Positions 45,282 through 52,894 of a stretch of 64,000 bases of DNA are shown here, one piece after another; the first letter of the stretch is position 1, and every line of letters begins with the position of its first letter. Position numbers and translations under genes: made by a program. The notes beneath the pieces are model-generated. The model ran no database searches and was not told the origin of the DNA. It worked only from the letters and a program-made list of their open reading frames with translations. This stretch comes from an uncultured Selenomonadales bacterium (GTDB taxonomy: Bacteria; Bacillota; Negativicutes; DSM-1736; Dendrosporobacteraceae): assembly GCA_946407015.1 (NCBI GenBank), contig CAMJML010000011.1, positions 1 through 64,000 of the forward strand. The letters are read 5' to 3'.

Positions 45282-45335
45282 AACAGTAAGCTCTGCAGTT
45301 TAAACTGCAGAGCTTACTGTTTTATACCGGTCTAT
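45268..45335. terminator. 68 bp perfect palindrome, bidirectional terminator
   Basis: Arms of 34 bases (45268-45301 and 45302-45335) are exact reverse complements with no spacer. It includes the end of ywbE and touches the stop codon of the minus-strand dehydrogenase gene. CTGTTTTAT tails on both strands could act as U tracts, so it can terminate both convergent genes. Confidence 0.92.
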
Positions 45336-46294
45336 TATTTGGCATTTACCACATTAATGGGTTTTCCAGCAAGGAACGATTTAATGTTATCGGCCATCAA
45401 ATTAACCAGCCGTTGTCTGGACTCATAACGGCGCCAGCCAATATGTGGAGTCATAATGACATTGTCCATAGAGAATAACGGGTTGTCTATTGCAGGTGGC
45501 TCAGGATCCTGAACGTCAAGTCCGGCTCCGGCAATGGTTTTGTTGTTTAACGCTTCAATGAGGTCTGCTTCATGAATGAGCGGTCCGCGCGAAGTGTTGA
45601 CTATGTAAGCTGTTGGCTTCATGAGAGCCAGTCTTTCTTTATTGATGATATGGCGGGTATCGGCAGTCAGTGGGCAGTGGAGGGTGATAAAATCACTTTG
45701 TTTCAGCACTTCTTCAATTGAAGCATTTTTTACTCTGTCATCCTCCCATTCTCTAGGGAATGGATCATAGACAAGGATATTCATGCCTAATACCAAGGCA
45801 ATCTTGATGGCATGGCGGCCAATCGCACCGGCTCCGATGACACCCAGTGTTTTTCCTTGCACTTCAAAATGCGGAACTTGCAGGAATTTCGTGAAGTTAT
45901 CAAAGTTTTTTCGCTCCAGCATGGATTGCTGCTGCGGCAGTGAAGCACTAAGATTCAGAATAAAGGTAATGGCCAGTTGAGCAACGGCTTCGGTGCTATA
46001 GCTGGGAATGTTGCATACCGCAATGTTTTTTTCTTTGGCCGCAACAATATCGATATTGTTGTAGCCTGTACCGGCTTCGCAGATGAGTTTGACAGAAGGC
46101 GGAAACTGCGAAATGACATCCCGTCCTACCGGCAATTCCTTGGTTATAATAATGTCCTGACCTTGTACGCGTTCAACGATTTGATCATTGCTGCTGTCAT
46201 CATAGTTTGTTAATGCTGTTAAATCACTTAGTGGTGAAAAATCCAGTTTGCTATCAAAGTCCAATTTGGCTGCATTAAGAAATACTGTTTTCAT
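45335..46294 (-). CDS. D-2-hydroxyacid dehydrogenase
   Basis: A 319 aa NAD-dependent dehydrogenase of the D-isomer 2-hydroxyacid family. It has the fold GKTLGVIGAGAIGRHAIKIA, the TSRGPLIHEADLIEAL region with the catalytic Arg, and AGLDVQDPEPP followed by the HIGW histidine region. It interconverts a 2-oxoacid and a D-2-hydroxyacid; hydroxypyruvate, phosphoglycerate-like or glycerate substrates are all possible. The start at 46294 follows AGGGGGGGC on the minus strand; an upstream extension lacks a ribosome site. Convergent with ywbE. Confidence 0.92.
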   Translation of the reverse strand: MKTVFLNAAKLDFDSKLDFSPLSDLTALTNYDDSSNDQIVERVQGQDIIITKELPVGRDVISQFPPSVKLICEAGTGYNNIDIVAAKEKNIAVCNIPSYSTEAVAQLAITFILNLSASLPQQQSMLERKNFDNFTKFLQVPHFEVQGKTLGVIGAGAIGRHAIKIALVLGMNILVYDPFPREWEDDRVKNASIEEVLKQSDFITLHCPLTADTRHIINKERLALMKPTAYIVNTSRGPLIHEADLIEALNNKTIAGAGLDVQDPEPPAIDNPLFSMDNVIMTPHIGWRRYESRQRLVNLMADNIKSFLAGKPINVVNAK

Positions 46295-46428
46295 AATTGC
46301 CCCCCCTAAAGTGAGAATATTTACAAATATAAGTATATTCCGGCTTCGGACAACTGTCAATCTTTAGTCGGTTTTTTGCTAACCGATTGGCAAAAGTTTA
46401 ATATCCAAATGATTCGACGTAAACAAAC

Positions 46429-46453
46429 AAAAAAGGTTTGCACGAGGCAAACC
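46429..46453 (-). terminator. Intrinsic terminator, minus strand
   Basis: Read on the minus strand, GGTTTGC and GCAAACC close a 5-base loop and are followed by six T. It lies about 50 bases past the predicted 6S RNA and may end its precursor. Confidence 0.85.
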
Positions 46454-46499
46454 CTTTGATTCCATTGAGCTGTTTTTATCAGAAAAACAGAGTTGTATG

Positions 46500-46684
46500 G
46501 AAGCTATAAACCCACAATATCGTTTCACTGCTATGTCCAAGCCCGCTGCTCGCAGGTGGGCATTCTAGGTGTGTTTTTGCCATCCACTGCAAGGTGGCTC
46601 GACAGCTGCACAACATCAAATTCCCAATAAAATAAAAGTAGGTTGGACATATTCAGGATCACGGATATCACAGGCTGAACTAAT
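46500..46684 (-). ncRNA. 6S-like regulatory RNA candidate
   Basis: On the minus strand a sigma-A promoter (46691-46719) precedes an RNA of about 185 bases that folds as a long rod. Outer strands CCTGTGATATC and GATATTGTGGG pair over 11 positions. Next comes TATGTCCAA with TTGGACATA, a large central bubble, then a terminal hairpin around CCAC/GTGG. No convincing reading frame covers it. Closing stem, central bubble, terminal stem and length all fit 6S RNA, which binds RNA polymerase. The assignment rests on shape, not on sequence match. Confidence 0.6.
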
Positions 46685-46690
46685 GATGTT

Positions 46691-46719
46691 ATGTTACCAC
46701 ACGGTTCATGTTTTTTCAA
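46691..46719 (-). promoter_or_regulatory. Sigma-A promoter for the 6S-like RNA
   Basis: On the minus strand TTGAAA (46714-46719) and TAACAT (46691-46696) are 17 bases apart, giving a start near 46684. Confidence 0.65.
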
Positions 46720-46818
46720 TTACGGAAAACGTTCGTTGTTCATGACTTTAAACCGCTTAACACCATTGAGCTTTTCAATGCGAGGGTATGCTCATGGTTC
46801 CATCAGTTTGGATTCAAT

Positions 46819-47409
46819 TTATCGCAGTATGCCACGGACTGCAATAATATCCCAGCTATTATAGTGATCCCGATCTAATTCAACAATATATTGTTTACCG
46901 GTAGTTGCTTTCTTAACCAGGATAGTGGCACTGCCATTATTCTGTGAAAGCAAGGTAAAAGAGTCACGGTAGCGATCAAAGCCGTAGCTTGAAGCACGAT
47001 CCTTGAAAAATTCAACCGGACTGGAAACATAGCTGGCATAACGCCAATAGTCATTGTAATGATTATCACTGCGATAATAAATTTTGCCATCCTGATACCA
47101 ACCTTGATTTTCATCAGACCCCGGCCAGCTGTGGTTATGCTCATGCCAGCCCCGTCCCGGCGGCTTTTTGGTTTTTTCATTCTTTTGATTTTTTTCGCTT
47201 TTTTCCGCCGTGACCTGCTTAATGTTCTTGTCACTGTCGTGCAATGTCGATTTTAAGGTAATAGGATTTGGCGAAGCGGGAGTTGCGGCACTGGCAACCG
47301 GAAGACCTGGCAAGGCCACGCCGGCCATAATGGCTGCGCCTGCCACTGCGGCAGCATAGCGTTTATATTTACGGCGAAGCAATTTGCGTTTTGCGGTTTT
47401 CTTGTCCAT
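46819..47409 (-). CDS. Secreted basic protein of unknown function
   Basis: A 196 aa protein. A very basic start (KKTAKRKLLRRKYKRY) leads into a signal peptide with a predicted cut after VASA near residue 42. Then comes a Lys/Glu-rich linker, a segment rich in His, Trp, Asp and Tyr (GWHEHNHSWPGSDENQGW), and a folded C-terminal part with ATTGKQYIVELDRDHYNSWD. No family is recognised. GGGAGG lies before ATG 47409. The gene is transcribed away from the peroxiredoxin gene, sharing a 230-base AT-rich intergenic region. Confidence 0.75.
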   Translation of the reverse strand: MDKKTAKRKLLRRKYKRYAAAVAGAAIMAGVALPGLPVASAATPASPNPITLKSTLHDSDKNIKQVTAEKSEKNQKNEKTKKPPGRGWHEHNHSWPGSDENQGWYQDGKIYYRSDNHYNDYWRYASYVSSPVEFFKDRASSYGFDRYRDSFTLLSQNNGSATILVKKATTGKQYIVELDRDHYNSWDIIAVRGILR

Positions 47410-47572
47410 TTTGTTCCCTCCCAAGGTTTTGATTCCTCAAGCTTAATGATAGTTTTTCATATTTTGAAGGTTAAAATTCCTGTCAGTTAAATACAGCAAG
47501 TCGGCTAATGACATTATTTTCATGTTTTTTTAAAAATTAGGATTAAAAATGAAGAAAATAATAAAAATAATC

Positions 47573-47618
47573 TTGACAAACCTTAATATAGATAATATTA
47601 TTTAATTAATAATTATTA
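47573..47618 (+). promoter_or_regulatory. Promoter and AT-rich palindrome before the peroxiredoxin gene
   Basis: TTGACA (47573-47578) and TATTAT (47596-47601) are 17 bases apart. Just downstream TAATAATTATTA (47607-47618) is a perfect 12 bp palindrome, in a place and style that suits a PerR/Fur-type operator. Confidence 0.7.
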
Positions 47619-47643
47619 TCGATTAAGAAGGAGCTGGTAAGTG

Positions 47644-48180
47644 ATGTTTGCAAAAGTTGGCCAAAAGGCCCCCGATTTTTCTATGGCTACGACAAAAAAT
47701 ATGGATACATTGGACGAAGTTGTAACCCTTTCTGATTATCAAGGAAAGTGGCTTGTCTTATTCTTCTATCCACTGGATTTTACCTTTGTTTGCCCTACCG
47801 AGATTCGTGGTTTCAATAGCAAGCTGGCTGAATTTCAGAGCCTTGATGCAGAAGTGCTGGGAGTGAGTGTGGACAGTGTCCATTCACACCGGGCTTGGAT
47901 TAATACTTCCCGTGATGCTGGTGGTCTCGGCGGGTTGGATTATCCTCTGGCTTCAGATATTACCAAGCAGGTCGCCAGAGATTATGGTGTGCTCATTGAA
48001 GATCAGGGCATTGCTTTACGGGGCCTGTTCATTATTGATCCCGAGGGAATCCTGCGCTATCAAGTGGTCAGTGATTTAAATGTCGGCCGCAGTGTTGATG
48101 AAACCTTGCGTGTTTTACAGGCTTTGCAAAGTGGTGGCCGCTGCCCGATTGATTGGCAGCCTGGAGAGAGAAACATTTAA
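47644..48180 (+). CDS. 2-Cys peroxiredoxin (AhpC/TSA family)
   Basis: A 178 aa thiol peroxidase that reduces hydrogen peroxide and organic peroxides. The peroxidatic Cys50 is in FTFVCPTEI and the resolving Cys167 in GGRCPIDWQPGE. FYPLDFTF and the LRGLFIIDPEG region complete the family signature. ATG 47644 follows AAGGAGCTGG; a GTG three bases earlier is possible. The palindrome in its promoter suggests peroxide or metal control. No AhpF-type reductase gene is adjacent. Confidence 0.95.
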   Translation: MFAKVGQKAPDFSMATTKNMDTLDEVVTLSDYQGKWLVLFFYPLDFTFVCPTEIRGFNSKLAEFQSLDAEVLGVSVDSVHSHRAWINTSRDAGGLGGLDYPLASDITKQVARDYGVLIEDQGIALRGLFIIDPEGILRYQVVSDLNVGRSVDETLRVLQALQSGGRCPIDWQPGERNI

Positions 48181-48222
48181 TACATAGCAGTTGTTGAACT
48201 CAAGAAGCATGAACCACAATAG

Positions 48223-48329
48223 GCAAAGCTATGCAGACAAAGTTAGCTGCAGGCTTTGCATCCTCGTGATGGATAGCTCCCTAGGTGGCAGATAAAAGTA
48301 AGTACAGTCGTCATGAAAACATGAGACTG
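48223..48329 (+). promoter_or_regulatory. Structured leader before the GKGFART-repeat gene
   Basis: Three hairpins lie in series: GCAAAGC with an inner TGCAG/CTGCA (48223-48259), ATCC/GGAT (48260-48274), and CAGTC-TCATG/CATGA-GACTG on an AAAA loop (48305-48329). The fold is dense and has no reading frame of its own. It matches no riboswitch class I know. Confidence 0.45.
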
Positions 48330-48391
48330 CACATAAGTTAATGGCAAAGCAGGTTTTAAAGCGAATAGAGAATCATACGGAGGGATATGAA

Positions 48392-48688
48392 GTGTCGGAT
48401 CAACAAGATAAAATCGTGGATTGCAGCAGTGCGGGCAAAGGCTTCGCACGTACCGAGGGAACTGATATTGCTGCGGAGAATTGCCCGCTGCCTCCTGCGC
48501 AAGGCAAGGGCTTTGCAAGAACCGAGGAGGATGAAACTTCCAGCCGGCCTGTAGGCCAATGCGATTGCAGCAGTGCCGGTAAGGGATTTGCCCGCACCGA
48601 CGGCAATGACATTGCAGCCGAGGATTGTGCTTTACCCAACGGTCCGGGTAAAGGATTTGCCAAAACTTACGATCCCAGCAAGGATTGA
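48392..48688 (+). CDS. Small protein with four GKGFA[RK]T repeats
   Basis: A 98 aa protein built of two copies of a ~45-residue unit, each with two GKGFA[RK]T motifs. Each motif follows a Cys-containing stretch: CSSAGKGFART, CPLPPAQGKGFART, CSSAGKGFART and CALPNGPGKGFAKT. The order is A-B-A-B, and the DNA shows the same duplication. It has no signal peptide or membrane helix. GTG 48392 lies seven bases after GGAGGG; a longer frame from ATG 48341 lacks a good site. I do not recognise the family. Repeated Cys-plus-short-motif units recall multi-core precursor peptides, but no modification enzyme is nearby. Its stop codon starts a 25 bp hairpin. Confidence 0.75.
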   Translation: MSDQQDKIVDCSSAGKGFARTEGTDIAAENCPLPPAQGKGFARTEEDETSSRPVGQCDCSSAGKGFARTDGNDIAAEDCALPNGPGKGFAKTYDPSKD

Positions 48689-48741
48689 GGATAATGAGAA
48701 AGAGAGCCGGCCAAAAGCCGGCTCTCTTTCTCATTATCCTC
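48687..48741 (+). terminator. 25 bp perfect hairpin at the stop of the GKGFART gene
   Basis: Arms 48687-48711 and 48717-48741 are exact complements with the loop CAAAA. The left arm starts inside the stop codon. No long T run follows. Confidence 0.88.
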
Positions 48742-48829
48742 ATATTTACTTTCAGCCGTGTGTTTCAATTTGCCTTTCTCATCATACAATGACAGAAAGA
48801 ATGGTTGAGTGTAGAAAGGGGGAGCAGAA

Positions 48830-50230
48830 ATGACAATTGAAATTACGGCGTTGCATTGGACCTTCAGTCTCTTTATTTTATTCATTATGGCGGCCATGCT
48901 GCTACGCAGAGACAGCAGTTTGATTTGCATTATAGGGATATTTCTGATCGGCTACTTTGCTAAAGACAGCTTAGTCCAGGCTTTTATCGGTGTATTTAAC
49001 AGTTTTATTTATGCCATCAATGAATTAGCCGGGACGATTTTGGTAATTTCCCTTATTGTTGCGATGAGCAAGGCTTTATCCGGTACTGGTGTCAATGAAC
49101 TCATGGTAGCTCCGTTTACACGAATCATTCGCTCACCGGGAATGGCCTATTGGGTGATTGGTGGTTTTATGATGCTGATATCGTGGTTTTTTTGGCCGTC
49201 ACCGGCAGCCGCACTGATGGGGGCTGTTCTATTACCGGTAGGGAGACGGGTCGGCTTACCCGCCATTGGAGTAGCTATGGCCATGAATTTATTCGGTCAC
49301 GGTATTGCGCTATCTAGTGACTGGGTTATCCAAGCGGCTCCGAAGCTTACCGCAGATGCTGCCGGCATTCCGGTTGAGGCTGTAGTTAAAGCCAGTGTTC
49401 CATTGATTTTGGTTATGGGGATTGTGACGGTCAGTGTTGCTTATTGGTTGCTATTACGGGATATGAAGAGTGGCCGGTTAACGGTTGAGGAAGAAGCCGT
49501 ACCGTTTGACCATGAACGCCAGGCTATCGAGCCGGCGCATGAATTAAACCAAACCGTTAAAAAGCTTTTAGCCGGGATGGTACCCTTACTGTTCGGGCTG
49601 GATGTCCTTGCAATGGCTGCGCTCCAACTGCGTGGCGGTGATGCGACGGCACTGATTGGCGGGACATCGATCTTCATCTTGATTGTGATTACGCTTTTTA
49701 GCCATCGCAGCCGCCTATTGGAAACAACAACCTCCTATTTAGTTGATGGCTTTAAGTTTGGGATTACGGTATTTGGTCCTATTATTCCAATTGCAGCGTT
49801 CTTTTATCTGGGGGATAGTGGCTTTACAGCCATTTTTGGCAAGGTATTGCCAAGCGGATCAAGCGGGCTGGTCAACGATTTAGGCGTGCTGATGGCTCAT
49901 TCTGTTCCCCTTAATGCAGTAGTTGGAGCGTTCACCATTACCGTCGTCGGCATCATTACCGGACTGGACGGATCTGGCTTTTCAGGGATCTCATTAGTTG
50001 GCTCCTTAGCAAAGCTGTTTTCTGTCTCAATTGGTTCAGGAATTGCTACAATGACCGCTTTGGGACAAATCGCAGGAATTTTTACCGGTGGCGGCACTCT
50101 GATTCCTTGGAGCCTGATTGCCGTAGCCGCCATCTGCAATGTCAGCCCCTTTGAACTGGCCAGACGAAATCTATTGCCGGTATTGGCCGGATTTATTGCG
50201 ATGACAATTGTGGGGATATTCCTTATTTAA
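48830..50230 (+). CDS. Putative ion or organic-anion transporter, 11-12 helices
   Basis: A 466 aa membrane protein that looks like the ion-transporter superfamily (GntP, NhaC or related). It has a repeated layout, with Gly/Pro-rich re-entrant regions WPSPAAALMGAVLLP (about residue 125) and TGLDGSGFSGISLVG (about residue 380). AGAAAGGGGG precedes the ATG. It stands alone after the GKGFART hairpin. Substrate unknown; family placement is by pattern only. Confidence 0.6.
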   Translation: MTIEITALHWTFSLFILFIMAAMLLRRDSSLICIIGIFLIGYFAKDSLVQAFIGVFNSFIYAINELAGTILVISLIVAMSKALSGTGVNELMVAPFTRIIRSPGMAYWVIGGFMMLISWFFWPSPAAALMGAVLLPVGRRVGLPAIGVAMAMNLFGHGIALSSDWVIQAAPKLTADAAGIPVEAVVKASVPLILVMGIVTVSVAYWLLLRDMKSGRLTVEEEAVPFDHERQAIEPAHELNQTVKKLLAGMVPLLFGLDVLAMAALQLRGGDATALIGGTSIFILIVITLFSHRSRLLETTTSYLVDGFKFGITVFGPIIPIAAFFYLGDSGFTAIFGKVLPSGSSGLVNDLGVLMAHSVPLNAVVGAFTITVVGIITGLDGSGFSGISLVGSLAKLFSVSIGSGIATMTALGQIAGIFTGGGTLIPWSLIAVAAICNVSPFELARRNLLPVLAGFIAMTIVGIFLI

Positions 50231-50357
50231 GCTACAGCAGCGAAAGCTGCTTTTTTATTGCATAGGAAGGTGGGAGGGTCCCATAAAAAGATTGACTCAG
50301 CAGGTGCTTTAGTTTACAATCAACCATAACCTCATGTTTACCAAAGGAGTCTTGTTC

Positions 50358-51263
50358 ATGCAATTTAAATCCAATCTGTTGCTTTTACTGGCCGCAGCTA
50401 TTTGGGGATTTGCTTTTGTAGCGCAGCGTGTCGGTATGGATTTTGTTGGTCCATTTACGTTTAACGGAGTCCGGTTTATATTGGGAGCTGTTTCACTGTT
50501 GCCGTTGATTTTTTATTATAGATGGCAGGCAAAGCGATCCTGCAAGGCTGTCGATGAAAGACAACAATGTCCTTGGCACGTCGGCCTGACTGCCGGGATT
50601 ATTTTATTTATTGCTGCTTCCTTGCAACAAATCGGGCTTATTTATACCACAGCCGGAAAAAGTGCCTTCATTACCTGTTTATACATTGTTTTAGTTCCGT
50701 TGACCGGGATATTTTTAAAGCAGCGTATCCAGCTGAGTACTTGGCTTGGATCAGCTTTGGCCATTATAGGGTTGTATTTCCTTTGTGTTAAAGAAAGTTT
50801 TACCATCGCGTACGGTGATTTTTTAGAACTGGTCGGAGCTTTCTTTTGGGCTGCTCACATTCTGTTTATTGATCATTATTCCTGTAAAGTCAATACATTA
50901 CAGTTGGCCTTTTTTCAGTTTATCACTTGTGCAGTGTTAAGTTTGACAGTGGCCGGACTTTATGAGACGATTAGTATAAATGCACTGATGGCAACCAGTA
51001 TTCCGCTTTTGTATGGCGGAATTTGTTCCGTGGGCATTGCTTATACGTTACAAATTGTCGGACAGAAGAATGCTTCGCCATCCCATGCGGCCATTATTCT
51101 CAGTATGGAGACCGTTTTTGCCGCGATTGGCGGCTGGCTGATTCTTGGTGAGCAACTGGGCTATTTTGAACTAATCGGCTGCGCACTCATGATGTCAGGC
51201 ATGCTGTTATCACAGCTATCAAGTTTGCAGGGGGAGACTGTGGCCGAAACTACGAAAGGATAA
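50358..51263 (+). CDS. EamA/DMT-family transporter
   Basis: A 301 aa membrane protein with ten helices in two EamA repeats: LLAAAIWGFAFVAQRVGMDF at helix 1, IYTTAGKSAFITCLYIVLVP in the first repeat, and AAIILSMETVFAAIGGWLIL in the second. It is typical of small-metabolite exporters. ATG 50358 follows AAAGGAGT; an ATG 24 bases upstream lacks a site. The HD-domain gene follows after four bases. Confidence 0.9.
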   Translation: MQFKSNLLLLLAAAIWGFAFVAQRVGMDFVGPFTFNGVRFILGAVSLLPLIFYYRWQAKRSCKAVDERQQCPWHVGLTAGIILFIAASLQQIGLIYTTAGKSAFITCLYIVLVPLTGIFLKQRIQLSTWLGSALAIIGLYFLCVKESFTIAYGDFLELVGAFFWAAHILFIDHYSCKVNTLQLAFFQFITCAVLSLTVAGLYETISINALMATSIPLLYGGICSVGIAYTLQIVGQKNASPSHAAIILSMETVFAAIGGWLILGEQLGYFELIGCALMMSGMLLSQLSSLQGETVAETTKG

Positions 51264-51267
51264 CGTC

Positions 51268-51774
51268 ATGATTCTTTACGGACAGCTCTTAGCGGCTGTG
51301 AAAGCTGTTTTTCACGAATTACCGGTAGGAATTGAGCATTCTTTGCGTGTGCTTGCGAATGCTGAGCAGATTATGCACCATGAATCATTAACTTGTTTTG
51401 AGCGCGAAACCGTCATTACGGTTGCTTTGCTGCATGATATTGGAGCCGTTGAAGCACAGCGTAAATACCAGTCTATAGCCGGGCATTATCAAGAACAAGA
51501 AGGACCGGCCGTTGCGCGCAGCATCCTGGCAGAGCTGGGATATGACAAAAGTCAAATTGACCGGTGCTGCTTTATTATCGGCCATCATCATACGCCATCC
51601 AAAATTGACGGGTTGGATTTTCAAATCCAGTGGGAAGCGGATTTGCTTGAAAATATTCCTTATATGAAATTTGCCGATGCAAATGCTTGCCGGGATTTTA
51701 TGATGGGTCATTTTAAAACCAAGATAGGCAGCGTTTTAGCCAGGCAATTTTATGAGGCTGCCTATCCTGACTGA
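51268..51774 (+). CDS. HD-domain phosphohydrolase
   Basis: A 168 aa HD-domain protein. IEHSLRVLANAE gives the first His, ALLHDIGAVEA the His-Asp pair, and IIGHHHTPSKIDG further metal ligands. The small size resembles YfbR/YedJ-like HD enzymes, but I cannot assign a substrate. AAAGGATAACGTC precedes the ATG. It is coupled to the EamA transporter by a four-base gap and ends in a bidirectional terminator. Confidence 0.85.
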   Translation: MILYGQLLAAVKAVFHELPVGIEHSLRVLANAEQIMHHESLTCFERETVITVALLHDIGAVEAQRKYQSIAGHYQEQEGPAVARSILAELGYDKSQIDRCCFIIGHHHTPSKIDGLDFQIQWEADLLENIPYMKFADANACRDFMMGHFKTKIGSVLARQFYEAAYPD

Positions 51775-51782
51775 ATTATTAT

Positions 51783-51825
51783 AAAAAAACAGTTCAAATC
51801 ATAGGATGATTTGAACTGTTTTTTT
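51783..51825. terminator. Bidirectional terminator between the HD gene and rluA-like gene
   Basis: A 20 bp perfect stem (51783-51802 with 51806-51825) ends in seven T on each strand, serving both convergent genes. Confidence 0.95.
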
Positions 51826-52726
51826 ATGGCAACTCCGCTAATTGCTGAAGGGCACTAGCGAAATCCTGCGGTAACGGGGCTGTAACTGTGATTTCACGTT
51901 CCTCTTCCGGATGTTTGAAGCTGACGGCTGCAGCATGCAGCGCCTGACGGGCTATGAGAGCCGAGCGAACGCCGTACATGCCGTCGCCCAAAATCGGATA
52001 ACCGCTGTGGGCCAGATGCAAACGGATTTGATGGGTTCTGCCTGTTTCCAGCCTTAATTCAAGTAAAGCGGCGTTTGCAAAAGTGCGAAGCGTTTGATAG
52101 TGGGTGATTGCGGATTGCCCGTGAGCCGTAATGGCGCGCCGGTTGGGCAAACTGGGGTGCGGGCCGATCGGGGCTGTAATCGTTCCTGCCGCTGGCTCAA
52201 TGACTCCTTGCACCAAAGCCCAATAGGTGCGTTTTAGCAGCCCGGATTTTAGCTGTTGTTCAAGCAGAAGCTGGGAACGGGAATTTTTTGCAAAAATCAC
52301 ACAGCCGGAAGTATCCCGGTCTAACCGGTGGATTGGGCGGACGGCAGCCAGGATTTTGTTTTGCTGCAGATAAGAGGCCAGATAATTGGCTAAGGTTCCA
52401 TTCGTGGTTTGTCCGGTTGGATGAACCAACTGGGCGGCCGGTTTATTGACTACGAGCAGATCATTGTCTTCATAGAGAATGCTAATCTCGCCGCTTTGAG
52501 GACGGACTCCGAAATCCGTATCAACCAGTTGAAGAACTTGCAAACGATCGGCTGATTGCAATTTTCGTTGCAGAAAAGCGGTTTTACCGTTTAAGCGGAT
52601 GCCCTTTAATCGAGTAAGCTTTTGTAGTTTGCGGCCTGAGTAAAACAATATTTGTTTTAGGTAACTTTCTACCGTTAATCCGGCGTGTTCGGGGGCAATT
52701 GTATGAGTGCTAAACGTTTTCATCAT
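51824..52726 (-). CDS. RluA-family pseudouridine synthase
   Basis: A 300 aa RNA-modifying enzyme. An S4-like RNA-binding region (about residues 15-66) is followed by the catalytic motif HRLDRDTSG with Asp136, then LETGRTHQIRLHLAHSGYPILGD, shortened here. It converts uridine to pseudouridine in rRNA or tRNA. The start has two tandem ATGs at 52726 and 52723 after AAAGGAA. Convergent with the HD gene. Confidence 0.93.
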   Translation of the reverse strand: MMKTFSTHTIAPEHAGLTVESYLKQILFYSGRKLQKLTRLKGIRLNGKTAFLQRKLQSADRLQVLQLVDTDFGVRPQSGEISILYEDNDLLVVNKPAAQLVHPTGQTTNGTLANYLASYLQQNKILAAVRPIHRLDRDTSGCVIFAKNSRSQLLLEQQLKSGLLKRTYWALVQGVIEPAAGTITAPIGPHPSLPNRRAITAHGQSAITHYQTLRTFANAALLELRLETGRTHQIRLHLAHSGYPILGDGMYGVRSALIARQALHAAAVSFKHPEEEREITVTAPLPQDFASALQQLAELP

Positions 52727-52848
52727 TCATTTCCTTTGCAGCGTCCTGTGATAGCGATCGAGTTTGTATATGACAAAATCATAACCGAATCATACTGGAT
52801 TTGCAAGCTGCTGCGCCATCACAGCCTGTTGGTGGATTAGAAAATGAA

Positions 52849-52878
52849 TCAGGAGATGTCTGTGCAGACATCTCCTGA
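52849..52878 (-). repeat. 14 bp perfect inverted repeat after the minus-strand Mn operon
   Basis: TCAGGAGATGTCTG pairs with its complement around a 2-base loop. It lies just past the stop of the 150 aa membrane protein gene and may act as a weak terminator; no good T run follows. Confidence 0.7.
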
Positions 52879-52894
52879 ATGTTAGCTTATATGC

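Noticed and set aside
46531-46719. 62-codon minus-strand frame starting MKKHEPCGN
   Set aside because: It lies across the promoter and body of the rod-shaped 6S-like RNA and lacks a ribosome site.
48223-48335. Cyclic di-GMP or fluoride riboswitch in the GKGFART leader
   Set aside because: The short GCAAAGC and GATGG words are shared by chance; the conserved junctions of both classes are missing.
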